Positions 32,809 to 41,045 of a stretch of 64,000 nt of DNA are shown here, one piece after another. The notes under the pieces were generated by a model, which made no database searches, had not been told where the DNA came from, and worked only from the letters and a program-made list of their open reading frames with translations. The position numbers and the translations under genes are program-made. Source of the DNA: DAOUBP01 sp964474695 (GTDB lineage Bacteria > Chloroflexota > Anaerolineae > CG2-30-64-16); NCBI GenBank assembly GCA_964474695.1, contig CAYYTK010000004.1:130991-194990 (forward strand), given 5' to 3'. The first letter of the stretch is position 1. Each line of letters starts with the position of its first letter.

Positions 32809-33816
32809 ATGCGATTGAGATTTGGGACGGAACGCCGCGCCAGCCGAACCACAGGAACGCTTCTCGCGATGCTAACTATCGGCCTGCTGTTAGTGTCCAG
32901 TTGCGTGCCGCTGCCGCCCTCCGCTCCCGCCCCTGCAGGCGTCGCCACGTCGCCGCCGCTCTCCGCCGAGAAACTCATCATCTATGCGCCTGCGACCCCA
33001 TCCTCCATACCCATTATCCTGGCCGCGCGACAGATGGAAGATGCCGAGGTGGTGATCTTCGAAAACCACACGCAGGCTAACGCCCAATTCCTGCGCGGCG
33101 ATGTCGATATCCTGGTGACCGGGCTTTCGGTCGGCGTTGACATGTTCAAGAACGGCGCGCCCGTCCAGGTAGTCAACTCGTACGTTGCCGGCTTGACCTA
33201 CCTGGTGACCTACGGCAAGAGAATCGAGCGTTTCGCTGACCTCAAAGGGCAAGAAGTGTATCTCCCCTTCGAAGGCTCCCCGATCGAAGAAGTCACCCGG
33301 TTTTTCGTCGAGAAGGAAGGGCTGGTGTGGAAGACGGACATCATGCCCGTCTACTCGCCTTTCACCTCTTCGGTGGCATTGTTGAAGCAGGGCAAAGCCG
33401 TCGCCGTGGCATTGCCCGAGCCATCCGTGTCGTTGATTGAAAACCAGCCCGATCTGTACATCTCATTGAATTATCGAGCGTTGTGGGATGCGGCCACCGG
33501 ATCCAGCGTCGGATATCCCCAAGTGGCCCCCTTTGTGAGGCAAGATTGGGCCGCCGCGCACTCCGATAGCATCGCCCGTTTCAATGACGCCGTAGCGGCC
33601 GCTGTAATAGCCATCCAGCAGGATCCGGCGGCGGCAGTGGCGGATTCCCAGGCAGCGCTCGGGTTGCCGGCGTCGGTCTTGCAGGCAGCGTTGCAGCGGA
33701 CCGACTTCGCGTTCAGCAGCGGCGATGCGCTGCTAGAGTCGGTCACGGGATACTACCGGATCATAGGCAAGCAGCTTGAGAAGTTCGACGCGTTTTTCTA
33801 CCACAGCCCGCAATAA
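32809..33816 (+). CDS. ABC transporter substrate-binding lipoprotein (NMT1/SsuA-like)
   Basis: 335 residues: signal peptide with lipobox V-S-S-C32, a short Pro/Ala spacer, then a periplasmic-binding-protein fold with segments RGDVDILVTGLSVGVDMF and FADLKGQEVYLPFEGSPIEE as in NMT1/SsuA-type proteins that bind small anions or vitamin precursors. Start ATG 32809 has GAGGT very close upstream; TTG 32815 is the main alternative. Permease, ATPase and hydrogenase genes follow. The ligand cannot be predicted from the sequence. Confidence 0.85.
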   Translation: MRLRFGTERRASRTTGTLLAMLTIGLLLVSSCVPLPPSAPAPAGVATSPPLSAEKLIIYAPATPSSIPIILAARQMEDAEVVIFENHTQANAQFLRGDVDILVTGLSVGVDMFKNGAPVQVVNSYVAGLTYLVTYGKRIERFADLKGQEVYLPFEGSPIEEVTRFFVEKEGLVWKTDIMPVYSPFTSSVALLKQGKAVAVALPEPSVSLIENQPDLYISLNYRALWDAATGSSVGYPQVAPFVRQDWAAAHSDSIARFNDAVAAAVIAIQQDPAAAVADSQAALGLPASVLQAALQRTDFAFSSGDALLESVTGYYRIIGKQLEKFDAFFYHSPQ

Positions 33817-34537
33817 CGCCGTTGGGTTGCTGCTGTTGCTGCTGGTCTGGTTCATCCTGGCGCAGTTTTTTCCGCGCTATATTCTTCCATCGCCAGGGGT
33901 AGTGTTCCGTTCAGCGCCTTCGCTGCTAAACGACGCATTCCTGCCGCACCTGGGGCTGACGATGTACCGGGCGGTAGCAGGTTTTCTGCTGGCATTCGGG
34001 ATCGGCTCGGCGCTCGGCATCCTGGCATTTACGCTGCACCTGACGGAGCACCTTAACAGCTTCATGGTGGCGCTGCAAGTCATTCCGGGAGCCATCCTGG
34101 GCGTCATTTTGCTGTTGCTGCTGGGGATCGGAGACTGGGTGCCCATCGCGCTGGTGACCCTGCTCACGCTGCCGACAATCGCTATCAACACGGCGAATGC
34201 GTTGGCCAGGCGCAATCTGAACCTGGAGCACTACCTGCTTTCTGCCGGTGGGCGCCGGCGGCACCTGGTGCGACACCTCTATCTGCCGGCGCTGATTCCT
34301 ACCATCCAAAGCAACCTGAGCCTTGGCTTTGGGCTGGCCATGAAGGTGGTTATCTTGGGTGAGTTCATCGGCGCCCAGAAAGGGCTCGGCTATCTCCTGA
34401 ACGTCGCGGCCATCCGTTTCGATATGAAAGCCGTATTGTTCTACCTGTGTGTGGTGCTGGTGATCACGGCCTTGTTTGAGGTGATGCAAAGCTTCCTGTT
34501 CGGCCTGTTCCTGGAGAAGTATTTCTATCCCGAGTGA
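33776..34537 (+). CDS. ABC transporter permease (SsuC/TauC-like)
   Basis: 253 residues with six predicted transmembrane helices and the cytoplasmic coupling loop of importer permeases (ANALARRNLNLEHYLLSAGG-RRRHLVRHLYLPALIP). The frame begins 40 bp inside the binding-protein gene with TTG 33776; no other in-frame start precedes the first helix well, so the overlap may be real, or the true start may be TTG 33827. Together with the adjacent genes it forms a complete importer. Confidence 0.85.
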   Translation: MRSSTRFSTTARNNAVGLLLLLLVWFILAQFFPRYILPSPGVVFRSAPSLLNDAFLPHLGLTMYRAVAGFLLAFGIGSALGILAFTLHLTEHLNSFMVALQVIPGAILGVILLLLLGIGDWVPIALVTLLTLPTIAINTANALARRNLNLEHYLLSAGGRRRHLVRHLYLPALIPTIQSNLSLGFGLAMKVVILGEFIGAQKGLGYLLNVAAIRFDMKAVLFYLCVVLVITALFEVMQSFLFGLFLEKYFYPE

Positions 34538-34583
34538 GTTCACGCAGCGCAAGTTAATCACTTGGCGCACGGTTACCCGACTT

Positions 34584-35285
34584 ATGCCAGATCAGTTTCT
34601 TGTCGTGACGCAGTTGACGAAGCGATTCAAGGCCGACGACCTGCCGGTCATAGATCATCTGTCTTTTGAGATGCCGCGAGGGGCGCGGGTGACGCTCTTC
34701 GCCCCGACCGGTTCCGGGAAGTCCACGCTGATCAACATCTTGACCGGCCTGGATCGCAAGTACGAGGGGAGCTTCACGTTAGCCGCACGCCACCCGGCCA
34801 CGGTCTTTCAGGAGCCGCGGCTGTTTCCTTATATGACGGTGAAGGAAAACGTATTCCTGCCGGCGAAAATCCGCAAAACGCCTATCGCGCCGGAACTGAT
34901 GACAGCCTATGAGCGCTGGCTGGATGTGTGCGAGCTTGCCGCCTACACGCAGCACTATCCGCACCAGCTCTCAGGTGGCATGAAGCAGAAGGTCGCATTG
35001 ATCCGCGGGTTCCTTACCGAACCCGACTTTGTCATGCTGGACGAGCCGTTCAAGTCGCTCGATCCGCGCTCGAAGCAGGCAATTATCCGTCACATTCTGG
35101 CGACCTATCCGGAGATCACGCTGCTATTCGTCACGCACACCATCGAGGAGGTCCCGCTATTGACCCAATCATTATTACTCTTTCAGACGGGCCGACCCGA
35201 ACGGCCCAACCTGGCCGAATTCACCACTCACCGTACAGGCGGCTCTGCGTGGCCGCCCCCTCTCACGGAGGCAATCTATGACTAA
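34584..35285 (+). CDS. ABC transporter ATP-binding protein (SsuB/TauB-like)
   Basis: 233 residues. Walker A reads A40-P-T-G-S-G-K-S47, with Ala-Pro-Thr in place of the usual Gly-Pro/Glu-Ser/Asn; signature L129-S-G-G-M-K-Q135; Walker B MLD153E154P; H-loop FVTHTIEE. It powers import by the preceding permease and binding protein. Its last 8 bp overlap the start of the hydrogenase HydC gene, evidence for one transcript and translational coupling. Confidence 0.92.
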   Translation: MPDQFLVVTQLTKRFKADDLPVIDHLSFEMPRGARVTLFAPTGSGKSTLINILTGLDRKYEGSFTLAARHPATVFQEPRLFPYMTVKENVFLPAKIRKTPIAPELMTAYERWLDVCELAAYTQHYPHQLSGGMKQKVALIRGFLTEPDFVMLDEPFKSLDPRSKQAIIRHILATYPEITLLFVTHTIEEVPLLTQSLLLFQTGRPERPNLAEFTTHRTGGSAWPPPLTEAIYD

Positions 35286-35829
35286 AGTCAACCCCCAGCT
35301 AACGGAAAAGGTGCTGCCCCCTGAGTTGTATGCGGAGCTCGACGCATACATTGAGAGCTTGCACCTGGATCACGATGACGCGCGCCGCAAAGAGGCCCTC
35401 ATCCAGGTCCTGCACAAAGCGCAAGGCATCTTCGGGTTCCTGCCCGAAGAGTTGCAACTGCACATCGCTGACGGCTTCGCTATCAGCCACGCCGAGGTTT
35501 CCGGGGTGATCAGCTTCTACAACTACTTCACCACCAAACCGAAGGGCAAGTACCGCATCAACGTGTGCTTGGGCACGGCCTGCTACGTCAACGGCGCCGA
35601 AAAGGTGCTCCATGAATTCGAGCACATCCTGGGCATCGCAGTCGGTCAGTTGACGGCCGATGGCAAGTTCTCCCTGGAGAGTCTGCGCTGCGTCGGAGCA
35701 TGCGGCCTGGCCCCGGTGGTCACCATCAACGACAAAGTCTACGGCAAAGTTCAGCCAGGCAAGGTGCACGATATCCTGGAGCACTACCTGGTCGAGATTG
35801 CTGGAGAGGAGGTACCGGTCTATGCCTAA
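35278..35829 (+). CDS. hydC: HydC, NuoE-like [2Fe-2S] subunit of the [FeFe] hydrogenase
   Basis: 183-residue thioredoxin-like ferredoxin of the NuoE family. Four cysteines ligate one [2Fe-2S] cluster: C97, C102, C138 and C142. In HydABC complexes it passes electrons to the flavin subunit HydB. The ATG at 35278 overlaps the ABC ATPase gene and the stop overlaps hydB. In complex I it would be nuoE, but the following subunit with ferredoxin tail and the hydrogenase make HydC the better call. Confidence 0.9.
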   Translation: MTKVNPQLTEKVLPPELYAELDAYIESLHLDHDDARRKEALIQVLHKAQGIFGFLPEELQLHIADGFAISHAEVSGVISFYNYFTTKPKGKYRINVCLGTACYVNGAEKVLHEFEHILGIAVGQLTADGKFSLESLRCVGACGLAPVVTINDKVYGKVQPGKVHDILEHYLVEIAGEEVPVYA

Positions 35830-37729
35830 CACACTCACCCAGCCGAAGGCTGCGCCGATAGCCACGTACCAGGAACTGCTCAACACGCACACACGCCTTA
35901 AGCCGCTGCTTGACACCCGGCTGGTTTTGGGGGAGCGCACCGGCGTCAAACGCCAGATTTTAATCTGCGGCGGCACCGGCTGCCATGCGTCCGAAAGCGC
36001 GCAGATCCTGGCGAACTTCAAAGAGCAGATAGCCCAAGAAAAGCTGGGCAATGTCGTTCAGGCCTCTGCCACAGGGTGCTTCGGATTCTGCGAAAAGGGA
36101 CCTATCGTAAAAGTCTTCCCCGATGATGTCTTCTACGTTCAGGTGAAGCCTGAAGACGTCTCAGATATCATCGACACGCACATCATCGGCAACCAACGGG
36201 TCAGGCGCTTGTTGTACGAAGAGCCGGTGCTGAAACAGAAAGTCGAAACTCAGCATGCGATGTCCTTCTATCGCAAACAACAGCGCATCGCGCTGCGCAA
36301 CTGCGGCTTGATCAATCCCGAGGAAATCGAGGAGTACATCGCCAACGGTGGTTACCTGGCGCTGGGCAAGGCGCTGACCGAAATGACCCCCGAGCAGGTG
36401 ATCGATGAGATGAAGCGCTCCGGCTTGCGCGGCCGCGGCGGCGCAGGCTTCTCCACCGGCAAGAAATGGGAGTTCGGCCGCGGCTACGCGGGGGACGAGA
36501 AGTTCGTCATCTGCAACGCCGATGAGGGCGACCCCGGCGCGTTCATGGATCGCTCCATCATGGAGGGGGATTCGAACAGCGTGATCGAGGGCATGGCGAT
36601 CGCCGCCTACGCCATCGGCGCGCACAAAGGTTACGTGTACATCCGCGCCGAATACCCGCTGGCCGTCAGCCGTTTGCAGATCGCTTTGAATCAGGCGCGC
36701 AGCCTCGGCCTGCTGGGCAAGAACATCCTGGGGACGGGGTTCGACTTCGATATCCAGATCAAGCTGGGCGCCGGCGCCTTTGTCTGCGGCGAAGAAACCG
36801 CGTTGATTCACTCCATCCAGGGCGAACGCGGTGAACCGCGCACCAAGCCGCCGTTCCCGGCCCAGGCCGGCTTGTGGGAGAGGCCCACGATCGTTAACAA
36901 CGTAGAAACGCTGGCCAACGTCCCCGCCATCCTCACCAACGGCGCCGAGTGGTACAGCAGCTTCGGCACCGCGACGTCCAAAGGCACCAAGGTATTCGCC
37001 CTGGCCGGCCAGATCAACAACGTCGGCCTGGTGGAAGTGCCGATGGGCACCACGCTGCGTGAGATCATCTACAACGTTGGCGGCGGCATCCGCAACGGTC
37101 TGGAATTCAAGGCCGCGCAGACAGGCGGCCCGTCCGGCGGCTGTATCCCCAAACAGTATTTGGACACCCCGATCGACTACGAGTCGCTGGCCAAGATCGG
37201 CTCGATCATGGGCTCCGGCGGCCTGATCGTGATGAGCGAAAAAGACTGCATGGTGAATATCGCCAAGTTCTACCTGGAGTTCACCGTGGATGAGTCGTGC
37301 GGCCGCTGTCTGCCCTGCCGCGTCGGCACCAAGCGCCTCCACGAAATCCTGACGAATATCACGGAAGGCAAAGGCACACCGGCCGACCTGGTCGAACTGC
37401 GCGAGCTCTCCAACGTCATCATTGACACCGCCCTCTGCGGCCTGGGCCAGACCGCGCCGAACCCGGTATTGAGCACGATGAAATACTTCTGGGACGAGTA
37501 CGAGGCGCACGTGCTGGAGAAACGCTGCCCGGCCGGCGTCTGCCAGAAGCTGCTGCGCTATGAGGTGATCCCTGACAAGTGCGTCGGCTGCACGGCCTGT
37601 GCCCGCGGCTGCCCGGTGAGCTGCATCTCCGGCTCGGTGAAGCAAGTGCATTTCATCGACCAGAGCAGATGTATCAAATGCGGCGCTTGTATGACCCGGT
37701 GCAAGTTCAAGGCGATCTTGCGCCATTAG
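35822..37729 (+). CDS. hydB: HydB, flavin/NADH-binding subunit of the [FeFe] hydrogenase
   Basis: 635 residues in four parts: an N-terminal thioredoxin-like [2Fe-2S] domain (C49, C54, C86, C90); the NuoF-like FMN and NADH core (GRGGAGFSTGKKWEF, NADEGDPGAFMDR); a [4Fe-4S] site (C493, C496, C499, C539); and a C-terminal bacterial ferredoxin domain with two [4Fe-4S] clusters (C587/590/593/597 and C617/620/623/627). This architecture is that of HydB in bifurcating hydrogenases and of NADP-reducing hydrogenase subunit C. ATG 35822 follows AGGAGGT. Confidence 0.93.
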   Translation: MPNTLTQPKAAPIATYQELLNTHTRLKPLLDTRLVLGERTGVKRQILICGGTGCHASESAQILANFKEQIAQEKLGNVVQASATGCFGFCEKGPIVKVFPDDVFYVQVKPEDVSDIIDTHIIGNQRVRRLLYEEPVLKQKVETQHAMSFYRKQQRIALRNCGLINPEEIEEYIANGGYLALGKALTEMTPEQVIDEMKRSGLRGRGGAGFSTGKKWEFGRGYAGDEKFVICNADEGDPGAFMDRSIMEGDSNSVIEGMAIAAYAIGAHKGYVYIRAEYPLAVSRLQIALNQARSLGLLGKNILGTGFDFDIQIKLGAGAFVCGEETALIHSIQGERGEPRTKPPFPAQAGLWERPTIVNNVETLANVPAILTNGAEWYSSFGTATSKGTKVFALAGQINNVGLVEVPMGTTLREIIYNVGGGIRNGLEFKAAQTGGPSGGCIPKQYLDTPIDYESLAKIGSIMGSGGLIVMSEKDCMVNIAKFYLEFTVDESCGRCLPCRVGTKRLHEILTNITEGKGTPADLVELRELSNVIIDTALCGLGQTAPNPVLSTMKYFWDEYEAHVLEKRCPAGVCQKLLRYEVIPDKCVGCTACARGCPVSCISGSVKQVHFIDQSRCIKCGACMTRCKFKAILRH

Positions 37730-37757
37730 CATGGCGGCGTCACTAAGGAGAGCGAAC

Positions 37758-39482
37758 ATGGTAAACCTTGTTATAGATAACAAACCCGTCACCGTCGCCG
37801 ATGGCGTCACCGTCTTGGAGGCTGCCCAGGAAATCAACATCAGCATCCCGACGCTGTGCTATCTGGACCTGGGCGAGCTGAAGATGGTGAACCGGACCGC
37901 CTCATGCCGCATCTGCAGTGTAGAGGTCGAAGGGCGACGCAACCTGGCGCCGGCCTGCGCGACCCCTGTCTTCGAGGGCATGAAGGTGACAACCAATTCG
38001 AAACGGGTGCTGTTCGCGCGGCGGCGGCTGTTGGAGCTGCTGCTTTCCGATCACCCGTTCACCTGCCTCACCTGCGCCAAGTCCACCGATTGCGAGCTGC
38101 AGACGCTGGCCTGGGAGTTCGGCATCAACACCCAACGCTATACGGGCGAAAAGTCGGAGTTTCCCATCGACAAGACCAGCGGCGCGCTGAAACGGGACCC
38201 CGACAAGTGCATCCGGTGCCGGCGCTGCGAGACGATGTGCAACGAGGTGCAGACGGTGCACGCGTTGACCGCGTTTGGCCGCGGCTTCGGCGTCACGGTT
38301 GCACCGGCCGAGATGCAGCCGCTGGTCAACTCGAACTGCACCTACTGCGGCCAGTGCGTCAGCGTGTGCCCCACAGCCGCGCTCACCGGCCACGGCTACA
38401 TCCAGGAGACCTGGGCTGCGCTGTTTGACCCCACCAAGAAGGTAGTCGTGCAGGTGGCGCCGGCCATCCGCGCGGCGATCGGCGAGGAGTTCGGGATCCC
38501 GATCGGCACATCCGTCACGGGCAAGTTGGTGGCCGGTCTGCGACAGATGGGCTTCGATGCCGTCTTTGACACGACCTTCGGCGCGGACCTGACCATCCTC
38601 GAAGAAGCGAATGAGATCATCCATCGGCTCACAACCAACGAGAGGCTGCCGATCCTGACCTCCTGCTGCCCGGGCTGGATCAACTTCGTGAAGTACCAAT
38701 TCCCGGACCTGAAATACATGCCGTCGACCTGCAAGTCACCGCAGCAGATGACCGGCACGATCGCCAAGACCTACTACGCCGAGAAGATCGGCGTGAAACC
38801 GCAGGATATGGTAGTGGTGTCGGTGATGCCGTGCCTGGCCAAGAAGTACGAGGCTCTGCGGCCCGAGCATCAGACCAGCGGCGCCCGCGATGTGGACTAC
38901 GTGATCACGACGCGCGAGCTCTCCAAAATGCTGAAGGAGGCCGGGATCGACCTGCGCCATATGCCGGACGAGGAGTTCGACAACCCGCTGGGCGAATCCA
39001 CGGGCGCGGGCGTGATCTTCGGCGTCACCGGCGGCGTCCTCGAAGCCGCGCTGCGTACGGTCTACGAGAAGGTCACCAGCCAGGAGCTGACCGACGTCAA
39101 CTTCGAAGCGGTGCGTGGGTGGAAGGATGTGCGCGAGGCGACGATCGATCTCGCCGGCCGGAAGGTCAACGTCGCGGTGGCGTCGGGCCTGGGCAATGCC
39201 CGCAAGCTCATGGAAAACATCGAGAAGGGCACTTCGAAGTACGACGTGATCGAGATCATGGCCTGCCCCGGTGGCTGCGTGAACGGCGGCGGCCAGCCGT
39301 ACAGCCATGAGCGATTGGAGACGATCCAGGCGCGCACCCAGGCGATCTACCAGATCGACGACCATGCGACGATCCGCAAATCGCATGAGAACCCGTCGAT
39401 CATCAGGCTCTACGAGGAATACCTGGGTGAGCCCGGCAGCCACAAGGCGCACGAGCTGCTGCACACCGAGTACTGGTACTAA
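37758..39482 (+). CDS. hydA: HydA, [FeFe] hydrogenase catalytic subunit
   Basis: 574 residues. N-terminal [2Fe-2S] domain, a H-x3-C-x2-C-x5-C [4Fe-4S] site (near SDHPFTCLTCAKSTDC), two ferredoxin-type [4Fe-4S] clusters (CIRCRRCETMC, CTYCGQCVSVC), then the H-cluster domain: T301-S-C303-C304-P-G-W, M357-P-C359-L-A-K-K-Y-E, M501-A-C503-P-G-G-C507-V-N-G-G-G-Q-P, and a small C-terminal subunit-like tail. C303 is the expected proton relay. All active-site cysteines are present, so the enzyme should be active. ATG 37758 follows AAGGAG by 7 bp. Maturases HydE, HydF and HydG are not in the window. Confidence 0.96.
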   Translation: MVNLVIDNKPVTVADGVTVLEAAQEINISIPTLCYLDLGELKMVNRTASCRICSVEVEGRRNLAPACATPVFEGMKVTTNSKRVLFARRRLLELLLSDHPFTCLTCAKSTDCELQTLAWEFGINTQRYTGEKSEFPIDKTSGALKRDPDKCIRCRRCETMCNEVQTVHALTAFGRGFGVTVAPAEMQPLVNSNCTYCGQCVSVCPTAALTGHGYIQETWAALFDPTKKVVVQVAPAIRAAIGEEFGIPIGTSVTGKLVAGLRQMGFDAVFDTTFGADLTILEEANEIIHRLTTNERLPILTSCCPGWINFVKYQFPDLKYMPSTCKSPQQMTGTIAKTYYAEKIGVKPQDMVVVSVMPCLAKKYEALRPEHQTSGARDVDYVITTRELSKMLKEAGIDLRHMPDEEFDNPLGESTGAGVIFGVTGGVLEAALRTVYEKVTSQELTDVNFEAVRGWKDVREATIDLAGRKVNVAVASGLGNARKLMENIEKGTSKYDVIEIMACPGGCVNGGGQPYSHERLETIQARTQAIYQIDDHATIRKSHENPSIIRLYEEYLGEPGSHKAHELLHTEYWY

Positions 39483-39508
39483 GAGAGCACCCTGAAAACA
39501 CCTATGCG

Positions 39509-39536
39509 GCGGGCGGCATCCCTGGATGTCGCCCGC
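39509..39536. terminator. Hairpin after hydA
   Basis: GCGGGCGGCATCC and GGATGTCGCCCGC form an almost perfect stem-loop 27 bp past the hydA stop. No T-run follows, so it may stabilise the RNA end rather than stop transcription. Confidence 0.45.
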
Positions 39537-39570
39537 TCGCATCTGAGCCCCTGAGAAAAAGGCTGAAACG

Positions 39571-40026
39571 ATGAACATTGCAGAGGATGCCGCGACCAAC
39601 TTCGCTCAAGGCTATAACTGCTCGCAGTCTGTCGCGGCCGCGTTCGCAGCGGAGTTCGGTGTTGACCGTGAGACGGTCCTGCGGCTGGCCGCCGCGTTCG
39701 GAGGCGGCATGGCGCGCGCGGGCGAGACGTGCGGCGCGGTCTCCGGCGCGCTGATGGTGATCGGGCTGCGCTACGGCCAGGTAACCGCCGATGACCGGCT
39801 GGCCAAGGAGCGCACCTATGCGGCGGCGCAGCAGTTCATGGCGCGCTTCCGCGAGCGACACGGCGCGCTCAAATGCCGTGAGCTGTTGGGCTACGACGTC
39901 GGCACGCCGGAAGGCCAGGCGGCCATCAAAGAGCTGCAGTTGTCCCAAAAGGTGTGCGCCAAGGCGGTGTATGATGCCGCGGAGATCGTCGCGGAGATCG
40001 TGAAACAGATCAGATCCTTAGACTAG
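39571..40026 (+). CDS. C_GCAxxG_C_C family redox protein
   Basis: 151 residues with the family's spaced cysteines: GYNCSQS near the N-terminus, the core GGGMARAGETCGAVSGAL, then KCRELLGYD and KVCAKAVYDAAEIV. The family (TIGR01909/PF09719) is common in anaerobes and is thought to be redox- or metal-linked, but no reaction is established. It follows the hydrogenase on the same strand after 88 bp. Confidence 0.88.
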   Translation: MNIAEDAATNFAQGYNCSQSVAAAFAAEFGVDRETVLRLAAAFGGGMARAGETCGAVSGALMVIGLRYGQVTADDRLAKERTYAAAQQFMARFRERHGALKCRELLGYDVGTPEGQAAIKELQLSQKVCAKAVYDAAEIVAEIVKQIRSLD

Positions 40027-40047
40027 ACCCTTAGGCCCTTAGGGTCT
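40025..40047. terminator. Short hairpin between redox protein and kinase genes
   Basis: AGACCCT and AGGGTCT enclose a 9-nt loop at the stop codon of the C_GCAxxG_C_C gene. The stem is short and lacks a T-run; weak evidence. Confidence 0.35.
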
Positions 40048-40061
40048 GCCAAAGGAAACAT

Positions 40062-41039
40062 ATGGAAAGCAAAACCAAGAACCGAAAGACGCGCCGGCAG
40101 ATTGAAGCCATGGCCGCCAGGGCTTTTGGCGGCATCGCGCTGGCAGACGGCGAAGCTGCCGTGATGGAGCTGAAGGAAGGCTGGTTCAATGCGGCTTACC
40201 AGGTCCGCCTGGCCGACGGCCGCGAGGTCATCCTCAAGATCGCCCCGCCGCAGGGCGCCGAGATCTTGCAGTATGAGAAGAACATCATGGCGACCGAGGT
40301 GGCGTCCATGCGGCTGGCCCGGCAGAACCCGGCCATTCCCGTGCCCGAAATCTACTGCTTCGATGACGCACACGACCTGTGCGACGCGGACTATTTCTTC
40401 ATGGAAAAGCTGGCCGGGGACAACCTGGAGCACGTCAAGGCAAGCCTGCCCCCCGAGATGCAGGCGGCCATCGACATGCGCATCGGGGAGATCATCCGGG
40501 CGATCAACGGCTTCGCCGGCGTCTATTTCGGCTATGATGGGAACCCGGACCTGCGCGCGGCTACGTGGAAAGAGGCATTCATCAAGATCGTCGATTCGGT
40601 GCTGGATGACGCCGCGCGCAAAAATGCGGCGTTCGACTACGGCTACGACGAAATCCGCGCCGCCGTACAGAAGCACGCCCCCGCGTTGGAGGAGATCACC
40701 GAACCCTGCCTGGTGCACTGGGACGCCTGGAACCCCAATTTCTTCGCCAGGGATGGCGAGGTGACCGGCATCCTGGACTTTGAGCGGGCGCTGTGGGCCG
40801 AGCCGCTGATGGAGGCCCAGTTCAGGTACTTCGGCGGCGACAGAATCTCGGACGCCATGCGCGGCTATGGCAAGACTTCCTTCACCTTTGCCGAGGAACA
40901 GCGCAATCAACTGTACTCGCTGCACCTGGCCCTGGTGATGCACACCGAGTGCTTTTACCGCCATTACGACACCGATGATGTCTTCAACTTCTCCAGGCAG
41001 TACATTGGCGCTACCATGGCGTGGCTGAAAGCCAACTGA
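40062..41039 (+). CDS. Aminoglycoside phosphotransferase-type kinase
   Basis: Protein-kinase-like fold of 325 residues. VILKIAPP gives the ATP-binding lysine; the catalytic loop is H219-W-D221-A-W-N224 and the metal-binding D239-F-E. Despite the family name most members phosphorylate small metabolites or are of unknown substrate; there is no evidence that this one gives antibiotic resistance. ATG 40062 lies after AAAGGAAA. A MATE exporter gene follows after 6 bp, so the two may work on related compounds. Confidence 0.85.
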   Translation: MESKTKNRKTRRQIEAMAARAFGGIALADGEAAVMELKEGWFNAAYQVRLADGREVILKIAPPQGAEILQYEKNIMATEVASMRLARQNPAIPVPEIYCFDDAHDLCDADYFFMEKLAGDNLEHVKASLPPEMQAAIDMRIGEIIRAINGFAGVYFGYDGNPDLRAATWKEAFIKIVDSVLDDAARKNAAFDYGYDEIRAAVQKHAPALEEITEPCLVHWDAWNPNFFARDGEVTGILDFERALWAEPLMEAQFRYFGGDRISDAMRGYGKTSFTFAEEQRNQLYSLHLALVMHTECFYRHYDTDDVFNFSRQYIGATMAWLKAN

Positions 41040-41045
41040 GCGTGC

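Noticed and set aside
35278..37729. Complex I nuoE-nuoF pair
   Set aside because: The second subunit has an extra N-terminal [2Fe-2S] domain and a C-terminal double [4Fe-4S] ferredoxin, and a [FeFe] hydrogenase follows directly; no other nuo genes are present.
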